Part shown: in pieces, positions 9,932 to 24,083 of the stretch
Numbering within the stretch: the stretch's first letter is position 1
Layout of the letters: the number at the start of each line of letters is the position of its first letter
Origin: Elysia chlorotica
Lineage: Eukaryota > Mollusca > Gastropoda > Plakobranchidae
Length of the DNA stretch: 64,000 nt
Assembly (NCBI GenBank): GCA_003991915.1
Contig: RQTK01000314.1
Coordinates: 339,175 to 403,174, forward strand
Direction: 5' to 3'
Notes under the pieces: generated by a model
Database searches by the model: none
What the model was told of the DNA's origin: nothing
What the model saw: the letters and a program-made list of their open reading frames with translations, nothing else
Program-made: the position numbers and the translations under genes

Positions 9932-11755
9932 CAACAGCCACAGCAACCTCAGACAGCGCTGATGGCACGACCCTCTACAGTTACAGAAACACTTCCTCAC
10001 CAGATGCATAAGGCTGTCAGCCCAGTTGCCTAGCAACTAGGTTCCCTTCATGTCTGCCAAACTCTGTGATAAGAAAAGTGTCCTCAAGTTTTGCATCGCA
10101 GCAAAAAAGTTATCTGGTCCTACATACAGGACATAAACAAGGCGATGTGTCACTGCTGTGGCGATGTTTATTTTTAGTTCTTGCTCTCACAAGCCCGTCG
10201 CAATGTTACCATCTGGACGCTTGTCGAGCTGACATAAAATGATAAATTAGTGTCTTCACGCATCACGCACCACACGCGTGCCTACATACTGATACGCTGT
10301 GAGCAGCTAAACGTGAATACCAGGCCAATTAATTTGCAACTTGGCCTTCCTGCCCCAATTGCGCCGTTGAATCAGTAAACCACATCTGGATTTGTCCTCC
10401 ATACCACAATTGCGACAATAAATCGGACAACAGATTCGGATTTGGCCTTGCTACCAGTACCACAATGGCGCCACTGGATCAGACAATAAACCCGCATTTG
10501 ACCTCTTTTCCACTGGATCATCGCGTCGCCATTATTTAAGATAATCTTGACGAAATGTTGTACTGGTGTCAGCTTGTGCTTTAAACAGACAACAATTATT
10601 GTTTTTTTTTTTTTGTCTTTCTTCGTCTCAGTAAATAACATAAAACAATGCCAGTTTAAACAGACTCAAATTGGCCAGTAGGATTCGGATGAACTCTGTT
10701 GTTCAGCCTCTTTCCTCAAGGTCATTATATGCGTCGCCGCTGAAAATTGAATAGCAAAAGCAGCACAGTGGAAAAGGAAAATTGAAGATCCAAATACAGA
10801 GCGATGTTTCAAGCAGAATTGTGTGAGAATATAAGTTGATTTGATGTTAGCGGCAATTTATTTTCCTGTCCTTGAAGAGCGTAAAAGATTTCCATTCTGA
10901 ATGAAAGAAATTGTGGATCGGATATAATTATAAGTGAATTTTAATAAACGCTTATGAACAATGCAACTTGGAAATTGTGAATAAGGCTACACTTCAGATC
11001 TGAATACGTCATAACTCCATTAAAGTTCATTTTGCCATGGGCGACAGCGCCAATGCAGTTATCTTTTGTTTCTTTTTCTTTTTTTTTTTTTCAATATAGG
11101 TAAAGATAAATAAGCACTCAAAGAACATGAAAAAACGGTTGATAAAATCTGGACCATCTTTTAAATCCATTACAATGTCTCTGTTTTGTTTCTCTTTTAA
11201 AAAAAGATTAACATAAACTCATATAATTCAAAATAGTCCTAGTTTTTGAATTATAGAAATTCTTTTTAATCCATAACAACATTTTTTTTCATTAGCTAAC
11301 CCGTGAGACAAGCTTGAATCAAATTAAGCTCGGAAGAAGATTTTATAGACCGAACAAAAAGTTCACCTATTAGTCGCACAGGGGCTTGAGATAATTGGTT
11401 CCAATGGAAACAGGAAGAAAGGTGACAGGTAGACTGTAGCTCGCAGAATAATAATTTTAAAAAAAAGCAAAAAATACTCAGGTAATGCAATTTTTGAAAT
11501 CCTTTACAAAGCATAAGAAAAATGAAAAAAAAATTCAAAACGCAAAGGACAAAAAGCAGGGAAAAAAGAAACGATGTAATTATCATTCTAAAAAAAATTA
11601 ACAATATGCAAGCAACAAAAATATAAACAATTCCAAGAAAATTGTAATAAAAAATTTAACTAAAGAATAAATCAGAAAAAAATAGAACAATTATATAGAT
11701 TGCATTTCAGATGTCGAGTCGGACAAGAGTATGTGTAAAAGTTAAAAACATGTAC
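9932..11755. other. Gene-free AT-rich stretch with a weak ~62-bp repeat
   Basis: Presumed 3' untranslated and intergenic sequence of the DRAM-like gene. Around 10335-10520 there are about three degenerate ~62-bp units containing ccacaattgcgcc/ccacaatggcgcc and ggacaataaa-like text. The rest is AT-rich with homopolymers. No coding evidence was found. Confidence 0.5.
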
Positions 11756-11808
11756 AGTGTCAGGTTACTGGTTGGGTCAGTGTCTGGTTAGGGTGGCCTG
11801 ATATTATT

Positions 11809-12182
<374 letters not shown>

Positions 12183-12373
12183 AACGTCTATAGTGACAGC
12201 TATCAAATTAGAAATAACTCAGTTCTCTCTGTTACATAATGTACATGTACAAATTTGTCTTTGTGTCATGAATACTGGCAAGCTCTCCATTAACCGCGAT
12301 TCTCTGTAGCGGAACACAACGGGGTAGGAAACCATTGTCTCAGCTAATTGTTGTTTTTTTTTCATTGGGGAAT

Positions 12374-12739
12374 GCGTTTTTAAAGCCATTTTACTTTTAC
12401 GACAACGTTCCACGTTTTACACTAAAAATATTGTCCAAACAAAATGGATACGGTCGCACGTTATTAGTAATTACGCTCCTCACAAAATAATAAAACAAAT
12501 GCGGGTAGTTCCTTTGTAACTGACGTGTCATTCATTAATAATGTTCAAACACCCACGCGTTTTTAAAGCCATTTTACTTTTACGACAAGTTCCACGTTTT
12601 ACACTAAAAATATTGTCCAAACAAAATGGATACGGTCGCACGTTATTAGTAATTACGCTCCTCACAAAATAATAAAACAAATGCGGGTATTCCCATTGTA
12701 ACTGACGTGTCATTCATAAATAATGTTCAAACACCCACT
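12374..12739. repeat. 183-bp tandem duplication
   Basis: The segment starting gcgtttttaaagccatttta at 12374 repeats at 12557 with only a handful of differences (acaacgttcc/acaagttcc, gtagttcctt/gtattcccat). Two copies fill the interval. No gene is visible, and 12740-13515 shows nothing further. Confidence 0.9.
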
Positions 12740-13520
12740 CGTCTCAAACATAACCATAACTCTGTATCATTCAAAAGCAGCAGGTGGTTTGACAATTATA
12801 GTAATAGAAAGGAAGCGCGTAGAGTGTTTTTCGGTGAATTTCTTTTTGTTTCGTGAGGGAAAAAACGCGCCTGACGTGTCCGAAAAATATGTCAGCATTT
12901 TAAATTCATTCAGGCATAGTTTGAACCCCCCAAAATATGATCCTACGTCTTATTTGACCGATTTTTGTTGTTTAGCTTTAATACACTAGGATCAAATTTT
13001 GTGAAAGTTCACATTTACTTTTTTAAATCTTTATTTTAAAAGTAGTTTGCGATTCAGCAAAGGTAACTGACGTGACTCGTGTCAATTCGATCAGACAATG
13101 ATCCTTTTTTGGGGCTTGTTTGTCTAGTCATACATGTATTACTTAACTATTTGAGTCACTAACTTAAGACTGTAAAACTGGCTTTTGCGTTAATTCTTAA
13201 CAAATATTTTTTTTAAATATAAATTGTGTTATTGCAGTTGGGTTCATATGTGACAAACATGTGTTTTGTTTTCACGTGCACATGTTAATTAGAAAAAAAA
13301 ACGATCACTGTGTGCCAGAAATAATTATATCGGCTGATTATATCGTGCAAGGAAGCCCACAATCCCATAATGATCAGAATGAGCGCAAAAAGTTTTCATG
13401 CACTGGTATTTTCAGATATATTGTTTTCGCTAGCGCGGAATTTGTAACACCTGTGTCGTTTATCATATACACACACATGATTATGCAATGACTAACTAAT
13501 GTGATACTCATTTCTTGAGG

Positions 13521-13660
13521 TAGGCGAACTGGCTCAAGTGGTAGAGCGTTGATCTCTATATCGGAAAAGCCGCGCTTCGAATCCCATTTTTCGTCTGATT
13601 TCGTCCCCTGTTACTGGTTGGGTCGGTGTCTGTATAATGTGACTGGATGAGACAGGGTGA
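13521..13660 (+). mobile_element. SINE, 3' truncated
   Basis: The head (ggcgaactggctcaagtggt as A box, gcttcgaatcccat as B box) is joined to the common body (actggttgggtcggtgtct, gtgactggatgagacaggg). The tail is absent. This is the second head type of the family. Confidence 0.8.
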
Positions 13661-13972
13661 GGGCGACTGTTCTGGCCATGGGAAGCAAGCAGCGGTTCAC
13701 AATTGGTTGTGTATATAATTATTACAATTCACTGGTTGTTTTTCATGTATCTTACACACAGTATGTTGAGGGCTCCTAAGACATAATGCATACTTATATA
13801 ACAAGATTAGTTGTCTGTGTGTATGTTTATATCAAGTGTGAGAAGAAGGGCAAATCTGTGACATGAGATATTATTACGGGACTGGAATCCCGGATACTGA
13901 ATTTTCCTGGAAGCCTAGAGGGCATAAACAGAATCAGAGGTCTAAACTTGCAGGCGAAAACCACGTCAGTCA

Positions 13973-14142
13973 GACTCAGCCTGACTAGAGCACAATCACC
14001 AGCCTGACTAGAGCACAATCACCAGTCTTACTAGAGCACAATCACCAGTCTTACTAGAGCACAATCACCAGTCTTACTAGAGCACAATCACCAGTCTTAC
14101 TAGAGCACAATCACCAGCCTGACTAGAGCACAATCACCAGTG
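13973..14142. repeat. 23-bp minisatellite, about 7 copies
   Basis: Units of the type cttactagagcacaatcacc plus agt repeat with almost no variation, which suggests a recent and possibly variable-length array. From 14,150 to 14,870 there is a tRNA-like scrap at about 14,700-14,790 (gggttcgagtcccgacc) and otherwise nothing recognisable. Confidence 0.9.
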
Positions 14143-14879
14143 GTACTTGTAACCAGGACCAGAGCTAGGCCAGTCGTCTTCCTCGGAAATCTGAAACCTC
14201 TAGAGCCAGTTTGTGGGATGATTAAAGATTTCTGTATTCAGAGTAAGTCATCTGCATCAAAAACATGCGGCATAACGCAGTGACCCAGCCACAATAACCG
14301 CGCATACCTCTATGACCTGTGGATCTAGCTGTCTGATATTCGGTTCACTGAGTGCGTATACACCATCGTATAGAAGCAATGGCAAACTGCGGGTGCTGCT
14401 TTCGTTCATTTTCGCGTCTATGTGACACACAGAGCAACTGGAGGGTCGCAGCTCAAAGCAAAATATTTTTTACAATAAGCTCAATAACTTAATAATAATT
14501 TATTGCTGGTGGTAGACGTTGTTCAAGTTGAAGTCGGCAACAAGTAGGATGGCATAGCTCGCCCTGTCTCTCTACGGGTACATTGCGCTTTGGGTCGCAC
14601 CTGCTGCTCTTCTGATTGGTAAGTCTCTATTGTACGTTAATTGGTCACACTAAACTTGTCAGTTGGATGCAAAGACCTAAATCGACAAAACACGCGACTT
14701 TATATCAAGAGGTATGGGTTCGAGTCCCGACCAAGCGGACGTCTTCCCTGCAGGTTGGATCCGATCGTTACTGATGTGGAAAAAAAAAGATGACTATACA
14801 CGTAGTGTCTTGGAGACCGTTCTTTCATGACGTCAGCTTCGGGGGCTGGAGGGAGAGGTCTAGCTGACAAGGGGGCGGA

Positions 14880-15052
14880 AGCCCTGGGGTAGAACCTCGG
14901 CTTCCTGGCGCAAAAGGTCCGTGGTTCGATCCATGGCGATTTCGCTCCCTTCTGGTTGGGTCGGTGTTAGTTTTATGTCACCGGCTGAGACAGGAGTCAT
15001 GGTATCCCCGTCCTGTCTCGTGTGTGTCAGCACATAAAATTGTCAGACAGTG
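14880..15052 (+). mobile_element. SINE, plus strand
   Basis: The head has agccctggggtagaacctcg as A box and gtggttcgatccatgg as B box. The body is close to consensus (accggctgagacaggagtca, gcacataaaattgtcagac). The tail is lost after gtcagacagtgggg. Confidence 0.85.
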
Positions 15053-15334
15053 GGGAAAAAAAGCTGACGTTATTAAAGAACTGTCCATGACATTATTTAA
15101 GTCGAGATCCGATCGAGGGTTGAAAGCCTGTACTGAATGTTTCACTTTCTAGCTGAAGTCTGGTGGTGCTTCTAAGAAGGCTGTCTGTGTGCAGACTAGA
15201 ATACTGTGCCGACATGTTAATGGTGAATCTCTGAAACATTAATTTTTATACAAAGTTCTCTATAGAGCGAGGAGAGAGTTCTCTCACTCTTTCCGGGTTA
15301 TAACGTCTCCTAGGTTCCCATGGAGGGCCCTACA

Positions 15335-15540
15335 AAGCGACGGGCCCCAAGACTGACGTCTGACAATTTTATGTGCTGCCACACACAAGAACGGGATGGA
15401 ATTACCATTACTCATGTCTCAGCTGATCACATTATACTGACACCGACCAGTTACAGGGGACGAACATAGGACAAATAAATCTGCCTATCGTGGGATTGGA
15501 TCCGCGGACCTCCTGCTCTGCAGACCAACGCTTAAGATGT
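15335..15540 (-). mobile_element. SINE, minus strand, second head type
   Basis: The inverted body (gggccccaagactgacgtct) is followed by the head linker (acaaataaatctgcctatcg) and a B-box region near 15490-15505. It is preceded at 15295-15335 by another short dispersed motif (aacgtctcctaggttccc), which also occurs at 20521-20540. Confidence 0.8.
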
Positions 15541-15544
15541 CAGT

Positions 15545-16409
15545 TCGTAGAATTTCGGTGGTTCCATAGAAGTTGATTTCTTCTGTATCTGTAAAACAAT
15601 AATTCTCTTCTATAGTGATAGCGCTCCTGCTGGAAACAGCGGTTGCAAATCTCTTTGAGGGATGGGCGGGTAGGGGAGCTAAAAAATGTGGGCTAGCGTT
15701 TCGTCACGCCCGAGCGAACACAACTGGAGCATGATACTCGAAAAAATAAAACAAAAACAAAAAAACGTTAACCTCTCACCCACTTTTTGCAACCTAAATG
15801 TTTCGTATATAATTATAAAGTTACATAAATTATGGCGATGCTTAGTTTTTGCTTAGGCTAGGGCTACATGAGCTCTGTCCTGTAAAGGGGGCGTAACGCC
15901 CAATCACTGCGACTGAGTCAACATTCTAACATTCAACAAGCAGTCAAGCACTTCAAGCAAGCAGTGGAGTCGAGCACACGACTGCAGAAGCCGTGAGATC
16001 TTCACAGGTGACGACTGACTGCCGAGTGCCAAGTGGTCTCAGAATTCTGTAATTTGATCTGGAAATAATTCAATTTTTAAATATTATTGGAGATAATCTA
16101 AATCAAACTTGTTGGTACTATAGATGTAGATCTAGATATCTAGATTAAATGTAACAGGCACTGAAGAAGTCGTGATTCTGGACAAACTTATAATCGAATC
16201 AAGATCTAGAGATATAAAATAAATGATTTTGAGCATTTTACATTGCCGATTGAAAACATCAGCTCTGAGGTTTAATTTAGGTAGGCAACAGACTTATAAC
16301 ATTATCTAGATCTAGACTCTAGATTAGGTGTAATCTATAAAAGATCTAGAGTAAGCACAAGTAATTCCAACTCACCCTCTTACTCTCCCTTAGATGCTCT
16401 CTCTTTCTT

Positions 16410-16469
<60 letters not shown>

Positions 16470-17588
16470 ATGAAGAAGAAGAAGAGCTGAGAACTAAAAA
16501 AAAACCTTTGGTGGAAGATCGAAGGAATGACTTTCCCCCTCATCATTTTGTCAAAGACACTTTATGTGCCACTCACTCCTCAGACAAAGAGTGACTTAGA
16601 CCTAGTGATTCTTTTGATCTTCAAAATCAGTGGAAGATCTATAAAGTGACTAAGCTTTTAGCCGGTCACATGCAACTGACATCAATCCAGCCAGTAGAAA
16701 AATATGGATGGCAGTGAGAGCAACCTTGTCATTATCTAGAGGCTACAGGTGCATTCTTCTTAGACCACCGCTACCCGGAAAGGGAGACAGACATGTATAC
16801 AGACAGAGAAAGACACGGCCTGTAGATTATTGTAGACGGACAGAGCGATTGCTGTTAACAACCAAAACTATGATTTCACACGGAGCGCTTTGCAAGGACT
16901 TTATTATCTATTTATAAGAGCCATTTGTTCACACCGCCTTATAAATATGACACCTGGAATTTGCTGACTGTTATCGTTACCTAAAGTAAGGGAAGGTGCC
17001 GAGGTTAGTTGTAACAAGGTGATGATGTGAGAAATTCTACGATCCTTCATCAATGGTCAGCTGGTAACAATTCTCTCCTAGACCCTCCTCCCTTGCCATA
17101 CTGACGTGCAAACAACCCCTCACTGTCAGGATGTCAAAATAATTTAAGAGATGGAGAACAATTTTTCTAACCTTCTATTTTAAAATTAGCTTGTTAAGCA
17201 TATTTAAAGATATTCACGAGTGAAATTATAGACAGGTATATTGAAGAAAAAATAGTATGTTTCCTATGGCCTAGCGACAGCAATTATATAGAGTTCCTAA
17301 ACGGATTGGGTTCATATGTGGAGACCTCTGTAATCATGGAATCATGAATGTGGTAGATTGTGGCAATTTGATTTTTCTGCCTTAATAGAAGTCTGAACTT
17401 TTATTGCTCGAGACTATCAAGATGCTGTCAACATGCTTAGAGACATCAATCTACACAATATTTATCTACCATGGAGATATTTATAATTATATATTTTTCT
17501 TTTTTTTTTTCGATTTTTCAAATCGGGAACCCATTTTCAAAACTTCAAATCAGGAACCCATTTTCAAAACTTCAGGCATATCACAAGT
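15545..17588. other. 5' region of the PGP-like gene
   Basis: No coding sequence was recognised. A (CT)n tract lies at 16404-16467 and a T tract at 17499-17510, and a 28-bp direct doublet (gggaacccattttcaaaact) sits at 17524 and 17551. The 5' untranslated exon and promoter of the phosphatase gene should be here, but I could not place them. Confidence 0.4.
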
Positions 17589-17664
17589 ATGGCTCAACTG
17601 ATGACTAGGGAGAATGCAGAGGGAATCCTGCAAAATGTTGACAATTTTCTGTTTGATTGTGATG
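17589..17664 (+). CDS. PGP: PGP-like exon 1 (start codon, motif I)
   Basis: ATG at 17589 opens MAQLMTRENAEGILQNVDNF, then LFDCDG. The donor GATG|gtgagt splits the Gly of the DxDG motif in phase 1. A second ATG four codons later is possible, but the first gives the N-terminal length usual for the family. Confidence 0.9.
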
Positions 17665-20600
17665 GTGAGTTTTGGTGACTATAATCATAGTTTTCATTTT
17701 AACTGGGTTTTATTTCTTGTAAATTACTAACAAAAGGATTTCTCCATTCATAGGGAATTTGAATAATGTATGCATAGTGACATAAAATTATGTGTTTTGA
17801 ATCAAAGATGGTTTTTAAAACTGGTTTAAAAATGCAAAGCTATTTTCATTTATATAAATGGTAATTGTAATTTAGGGTGACTGAATGTCAAATTCTTTTT
17901 ATTCTGACTTGCTCTTAATAGAAATCTTTCAAGAAAAATTACTGCAGACTTCAAGTGAATACTAAACTAGCCTGTTTTTAGAAATCAGACCTGAAAATAG
18001 TGACTGGAGAAAAACTTGCAGCAGTTGACAAACTTGCATCTAATACCACTGTATGGCATTGGCGCAAGCCCAAACATTGCTTGGTAGAAAACAAAAACAG
18101 CAGAAAAAAAGTAGGGAGTAAGAAAGTAGCATTAATACTTTATCTACAGGGTACCTTGATTGAAAGCATATATCTGATACTGAGTTAATAAAAAAGTGAA
18201 CTAGTTCTGCTATGTTAAAATGTATATAACCCCACAGTATTTTCACAGCAGTTTGTTTTTTCTTACAGTTGAAAAACGAAAGAAAAATTTTTTATGAGTA
18301 ATTATCATCAATAACAGCAACTCACACTTTAAGATTGTATACATTTTGGACATACGAGTCGCACTGTTTCTGTAATTATGAGAATATTACCCCTGATGAC
18401 ATTTCAAGTTGGTTCCACCCTGGGAGAGAATCCTATTGTGTAATACAAAGTGTGTGCCAAAAGCTCTTTTCTCTAATGCTATTTGTCCCATGGAGTGCTG
18501 TACCCGTCTATTCTCTCAGGAGTCTTAGATTGTGGAATGTAACATTGCAATTAAAACAATCCAGCAATGCTTGTCTCCAATCTTTAGTATGTAAAAGAAA
18601 GGAATTATTTTTGCGTAAGATTTTTGGAGGGTCAATATTTATTATAAGATTAATATTTTCTTCAAGGCTAAATTATATTTTTTAGATGTTGTATGTTACA
18701 AACTATAATTTCTTAATTACTCGCTGACAAGTGTGATACAAGAATGATGTTATAGTTTTTGTACTAAGTTTTCAATTAGTTTTGTTCTGATATTAAAAAC
18801 TTGTAAACCCAATAAAAAAATTGTGTTTTCAGTCCCCCCTTTTTTTCTGCTCAACAGGTGTCTTGTGGGATGGAAACGGACCAATTAACGGCTCTCTGGA
18901 GACAGTGTTACGGCTGAAAGAGCTTGTGGGTTTCATTTGTTGTTGTTTTTGTATATTAAATTTAGAGAGACAGTAAAAGAGGAAGTTAGATTGGGAAAGT
19001 GATAGACAGGGAGAGTTGAGCTGGTTTAACGTCCAACATCAGCACTTTTTAGGCTATATTGTGGACTGGCCCCAAGACTGACGTTTGACATATTTATGTT
19101 CAACCACTCATGAGACAAGACAGGGATACCATGACTCCTGTCTCAGCCGGCCACATTATACTGGCACCGACCCAACCAGTTACAGGGGACGAAATTGGAC
19201 ACATAAATCTACCGATCGTGGGATTCGAAGCGCAGACCTGCAAAGCAAGGGACCAACGCTATGCCACTTTAGCCAGTTCGCCCCCCAGACATAGAGAGAG
19301 GGGAGGTGAGGAAGAGCTAAATTGGGGTAGAGAAGATCGGATAGAGATTGATGGAGAGGATAATTGGGATGTAGAGTTAGAAAGAGAGTTAGATAATAGA
19401 AAAAAATATACAGAGAGTGCCTAGAAATCACCACATGTGCGTTAATTTATTCATCAGTTGTAGGAGATGCCCGTTTCGTAGGTACAAATGACAAACAATC
19501 TGCACTCATTGGCTCCATTGGAGACGGATGAATACATTTTTATCCCATTTTACTGAGTAGAATTTCCCGATTTCACGATGACTTTTATATATGAAAAATT
19601 TTCCGAGCATCTTTCCCGATTCCGCAGGTCCGACTATATTTGGTAAACGAGTATTGAAATCTCACTTTCTTTAGACTTTTAAAATTTAATGGTAAAGATG
19701 GACTGCTAATAATTTAAGGCAACAATGTTAAACATCGCCTGTCGATATGAAATGACACTGATCTATCATGAATCGCATTGCGTCACACTATTTAGTATCT
19801 TCCTATAAGCACCAAATGAGGAATACTGTAAATGATCATCACAGACTAACAAGTAATACCAAATCTCATTGTGATAAAACGTGTGAATATTTTTCACTAA
19901 GCTCACTAAATAGATTTTTTTTTTTTAAATAACTTACACGTTATACGATATTCCCAAGACTGATGAAAATTAATTTTATGACCAATACTTGTATTTGTGA
20001 ACAGCCAGTTATCTGCCAGTCTCAAGGGTTAATTGTGAGTTGTTTTTTAATGCTGGAGTTGGAGCAATAGCTCGTTTACATGCATCAGAGAGAGATTGTA
20101 TTAAGACTTCTCCCCTGCAGTGGAGAAAACAGTAGAGATAAACAAATCTTTTATTTATCTTTTATCTCAACCTGATTTTTCCACCTACAAAACTCTTGGG
20201 AAGTTTTTTTTTATAATGCTTTATATGTGATTATGTTCATTAGTATATAGATATATTTGCATAATTATTAGACTTTCGATTTGGCCATCGTCTATGGCAA
20301 CTCACACAGCCCAATATGTAAGCGAGGGATAACTCAGCACATGTACTCACCATGACTATTCTCTCGCTGTCCAGGGGAAGCGCGTGTTCTACGTGACCAA
20401 CAACAGCTCGCAGACCAGAGAGCACTACGTGAAGAAGTGCGCCAATTACGGCTACGATGCCAAGAAGGTGGGTCTCACAATCAATCACCTCAGTTGTGCA
20501 TTTCTCTCTCTCTGGGTTTAACGTCTCCTAGGTTCCCCTGAGAGATCCTTTACAGCATGTGTCAGTTGTGCACTGGCCAGTCTCGTTCTTAGAATACTAA

Positions 20601-23600
20601 AGATTAAATTAAGACCATTTGGCAGAAGACTTTTTGAAGGAAAATATCACTTTAATATGTAGTCAGTTATGGTAGTTTCCTGTATAAAAAAAAATAGAAA
20701 ATCGTTTTCAAACTACCCATTTCAATGAGAGTGCTGTGAAATTCTTGAAACTTTCTGGTTTTGATTATTTGTTTACATCTTCAACTCCAGTTTTCAAATT
20801 TATTGCTGTGGGTGTGTCATATTAAAAGATTAGTCCAATCATGAGTTCAAAGGCTTGTAAACATCAGGAAACACATCTATCCAAAAGCTCATAGTAAGGC
20901 TGTTCTAGTGGGTGGAATCAAACCTGAGGCAGCCTGGGTTCCAGGGCTAATTTGTCAAAATCTAGCAAAATCAAATAGCTTAGACAAAAAAAGACGGAAA
21001 ATAGCAAAAAATGTAAAATAATGATCTTAATAATTTGTTTCCAAGTGTAGGTATTTTAAATTTATTTATTTCCAAAATGAGCTTTGTAAGAAAGTTGTTT
21101 TTTTTTTATATCAAAAAGATATGTGTGCTTTCTCCTATCATCCCACTCCTCAGGATCTCCAAGTCCTGAGATAAATACATTGTACCTAAAGTTCATAATA
21201 AAGTGAACAGTTGTTACAAAGAATTCATCTTCTACATCCCAAGTTTCTCCAGTGGACTGCATCATTTGCAAATCTCATGATTTTATTTTTGTTTTTGTAA
21301 GCCTAAATTTTAAAAACTCCGTTTATCTCCCCCTGTGTCAGGACGAGATTCTGTGCACGGCTTGGATCGCTGCCGAGTATCTCCGTGCTGCAAACTTCAA
21401 GGATAAAGTTTACGTCATGGGCAAAAAGGAATCCATTGGAGAAGAGCTAGATGCCGTCGGAATAAAGTACACTGGTCCAGGGGTAGGTCATTTCTTCTTG
21501 ATTTAAGGCCGTCTACAGTATATGCAGGTTTGCCTCTCTCAGTGCGTAGTATTAACACTGCTTTTTCCATTGCCTTGAGCATGTGTTTCTATGAATAAAA
21601 ATCAGCACGCACAGTGTTAAAATCCCAGCTGAGCTCAATGTTTCTCACCTTGCTTGGCATTGTCCTTAGGGCCCAATGCTAAGTCTACTGGGCAACGTCA
21701 TAGGTAGGTCATTCCTTCTTGACTTACTTGCCTTAAGACTTTCCTATTGACTTACGGTTACCGTTTTGACTTACTTGACTTGAAGGCCAGGGATAAAATA
21801 CATGTATTCATGACTTACTTGACTTTATTCTTTCACCCGGGATGTTGTCAGATCTCTCTTTAATTTCAAGGTGCAACCAATCCACCTGTAAATCTTTCTT
21901 CTCGTCAATCTGATGGTATTAAGCTTCATCTTAGTTTGATTCTTACCTGAAAATAAAGCGATTGGGGTAAAGTAGAGCCACAGAATCTCTCTTATACTAT
22001 AGTTAAATGTCTCCCAGGTAATGGGATACTTTATCCTGACATCCTGACAATCACTTTATACTGACACCGCCTCAACCAGCGGGGAATAAGGCAGTGTCAA
22101 AAGGGAGATCAAAATCAAAACTTCAGGCTTAGCGGCAGCACGCTCTACCAATAGACCTCGTTTCTCCTCTAAAGTGGTATTGGTGTCATTGATTAGTGAT
22201 TATGTTGAAAGTACAATAAGGGGGGAGGGGGGGGGGGGTTCTTTTGTTTTGTTTTTTTTAAATACTAATCCAAAATCATGACCCTCTGGAAATTTTACAT
22301 TTGTACATCTAAGGTAAACTAGTTTTTTTCACCTCTGGTAAATATTTTTGAGAGAAAATTAATTTTCTTGAAAGGTTTTATATGTTTACAATGTGAAATG
22401 TACATTTTAAATGTCGAACTAAAAAAGTTTGAGTGAGGTTACCAAGAGTACTTTCTGTTTTTGTTTCCCAGCCCGACCCGATTGTGGGGACCGGCTATGC
22501 TGACTGGCTTCAGGAGATCAAACTGGATCCTGAGGTGAGGGCTTTAACACGCTCTCGAGCTAAGATTTGAATTGAAACAAATTTTGCTTGAGAGAAAAGG
22601 CTTTTGATCCATACATCATAAACACAAACATAATTTGTTATAACAAAAAGGAATGCCCGGACAAAATGTAAAGACAAAAAGAAATCAAAGTTGACTGGGA
22701 ATGAAAAACGCGATACAAACAATAGTTTATGAAATACGATTACATTTACACTGCCTGCAATGTCTATACATTAAAGTTGCATTATGTTTTTGAACATTAA
22801 AGCAATCTTGAATTTGGACCTAACAAGGGGGAATCGTAGTATACAGTCATTATAATTTTATGTTTGTATGTGCTGTATAGGTTTTGACATACATAAGAAA
22901 ATTAATAATCGTTAGTGTTTAGTTAGAACAAAGAGCTAAACAACATCAAAGGAGAAATACATGAATATTATGTTGGTTTGTGATTAAAAATTTAAATGTT
23001 TTGTTGGTTGTTTCTATGGGTTTTTTTTTTGGTACCTTTTACAATCCTGCACAAGGACTAGAAAAAAAAGTAAAGTAGTAATTAAACAATTAGGCTTGTA
23101 GAAAACCATGAGGTTTATTCGATGTACTAATGATAGAGCACTGTATTTAAAGCAATTAATATTATTCATTTATATTCTATTGCAAAACGAGAGAGTTGCA
23201 TGAGCTATCAGAAAAGCCTTACAACCGTACAGTTATAAAATGAAGCTTCTCAGTTTAATGTGTCAGTTTGATGTTTTAAAATTTCAATACGACCAATTCT
23301 GATCTCCACTATAAAGTCCATGGCCATGGACTTAATTATTATACGATATAGACCAAATGGAACAAATGGAACAATCCATGTGCCGGTACCTGGACTGGAT
23401 CAGAATCATTTACATTTATCTATCGTAATCCACGTTTGGAAGAGAAAAAAAACAACACTTGTTAACAGGGTGTGCAGGCATTACCAGGGGAAAAAAGGGA
23501 AGATGGGCAAGAAATCATTTAGGTATGGAGTCTCATGTACAGCAGAACAAGTACATAGTTATAATTAGGGGACAGATACAGTAATCTGAGCAGGAAGAGT

Positions 23601-24017
23601 TCTAGCCCCGTTGTACAGAGGTGTGTCTGTTCTGCTGGATGTAGGTACAAAGTGGATCAGTTCTCTGCCAGCCTATTTCAGCCCAGCACTACTTGTGGCG
23701 TATTTGTTGCAGGTGAAGTGTGTTTTGGTAGGATTTGATCCTGACTTCAGTTACATGAAGCTGCTTCGGGCTGCAAGTCATCTGGCGGTGCCTGACTGTA
23801 TGTTTGTGAACACCAGCACAGAGAGCGCCTACCCTACAGACAGCAAGGCCATAGTCATTCCCGGTAGGCTGCCACAGACGCCATCTCAGCACCAGTACTC
23901 CAACCCGCAAAGTTATTCGGTTGTCAGGGCTGCAAGTAGTGGTGTGCATGGGGGCAGGGCCACTTCCACTTGCATGTTATGTGCTTGACGTTGCTTTATG
24001 TTTTTATGTATGTCTAC

Positions 24018-24083
<66 letters not shown>

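Noticed and set aside
13521-13600. A true tRNA gene
   Set aside because: A and B boxes are present, but the sequence continues into the SINE body seen elsewhere and does not fold as a proper cloverleaf by eye. The other tRNA-like stretches are also SINE heads.
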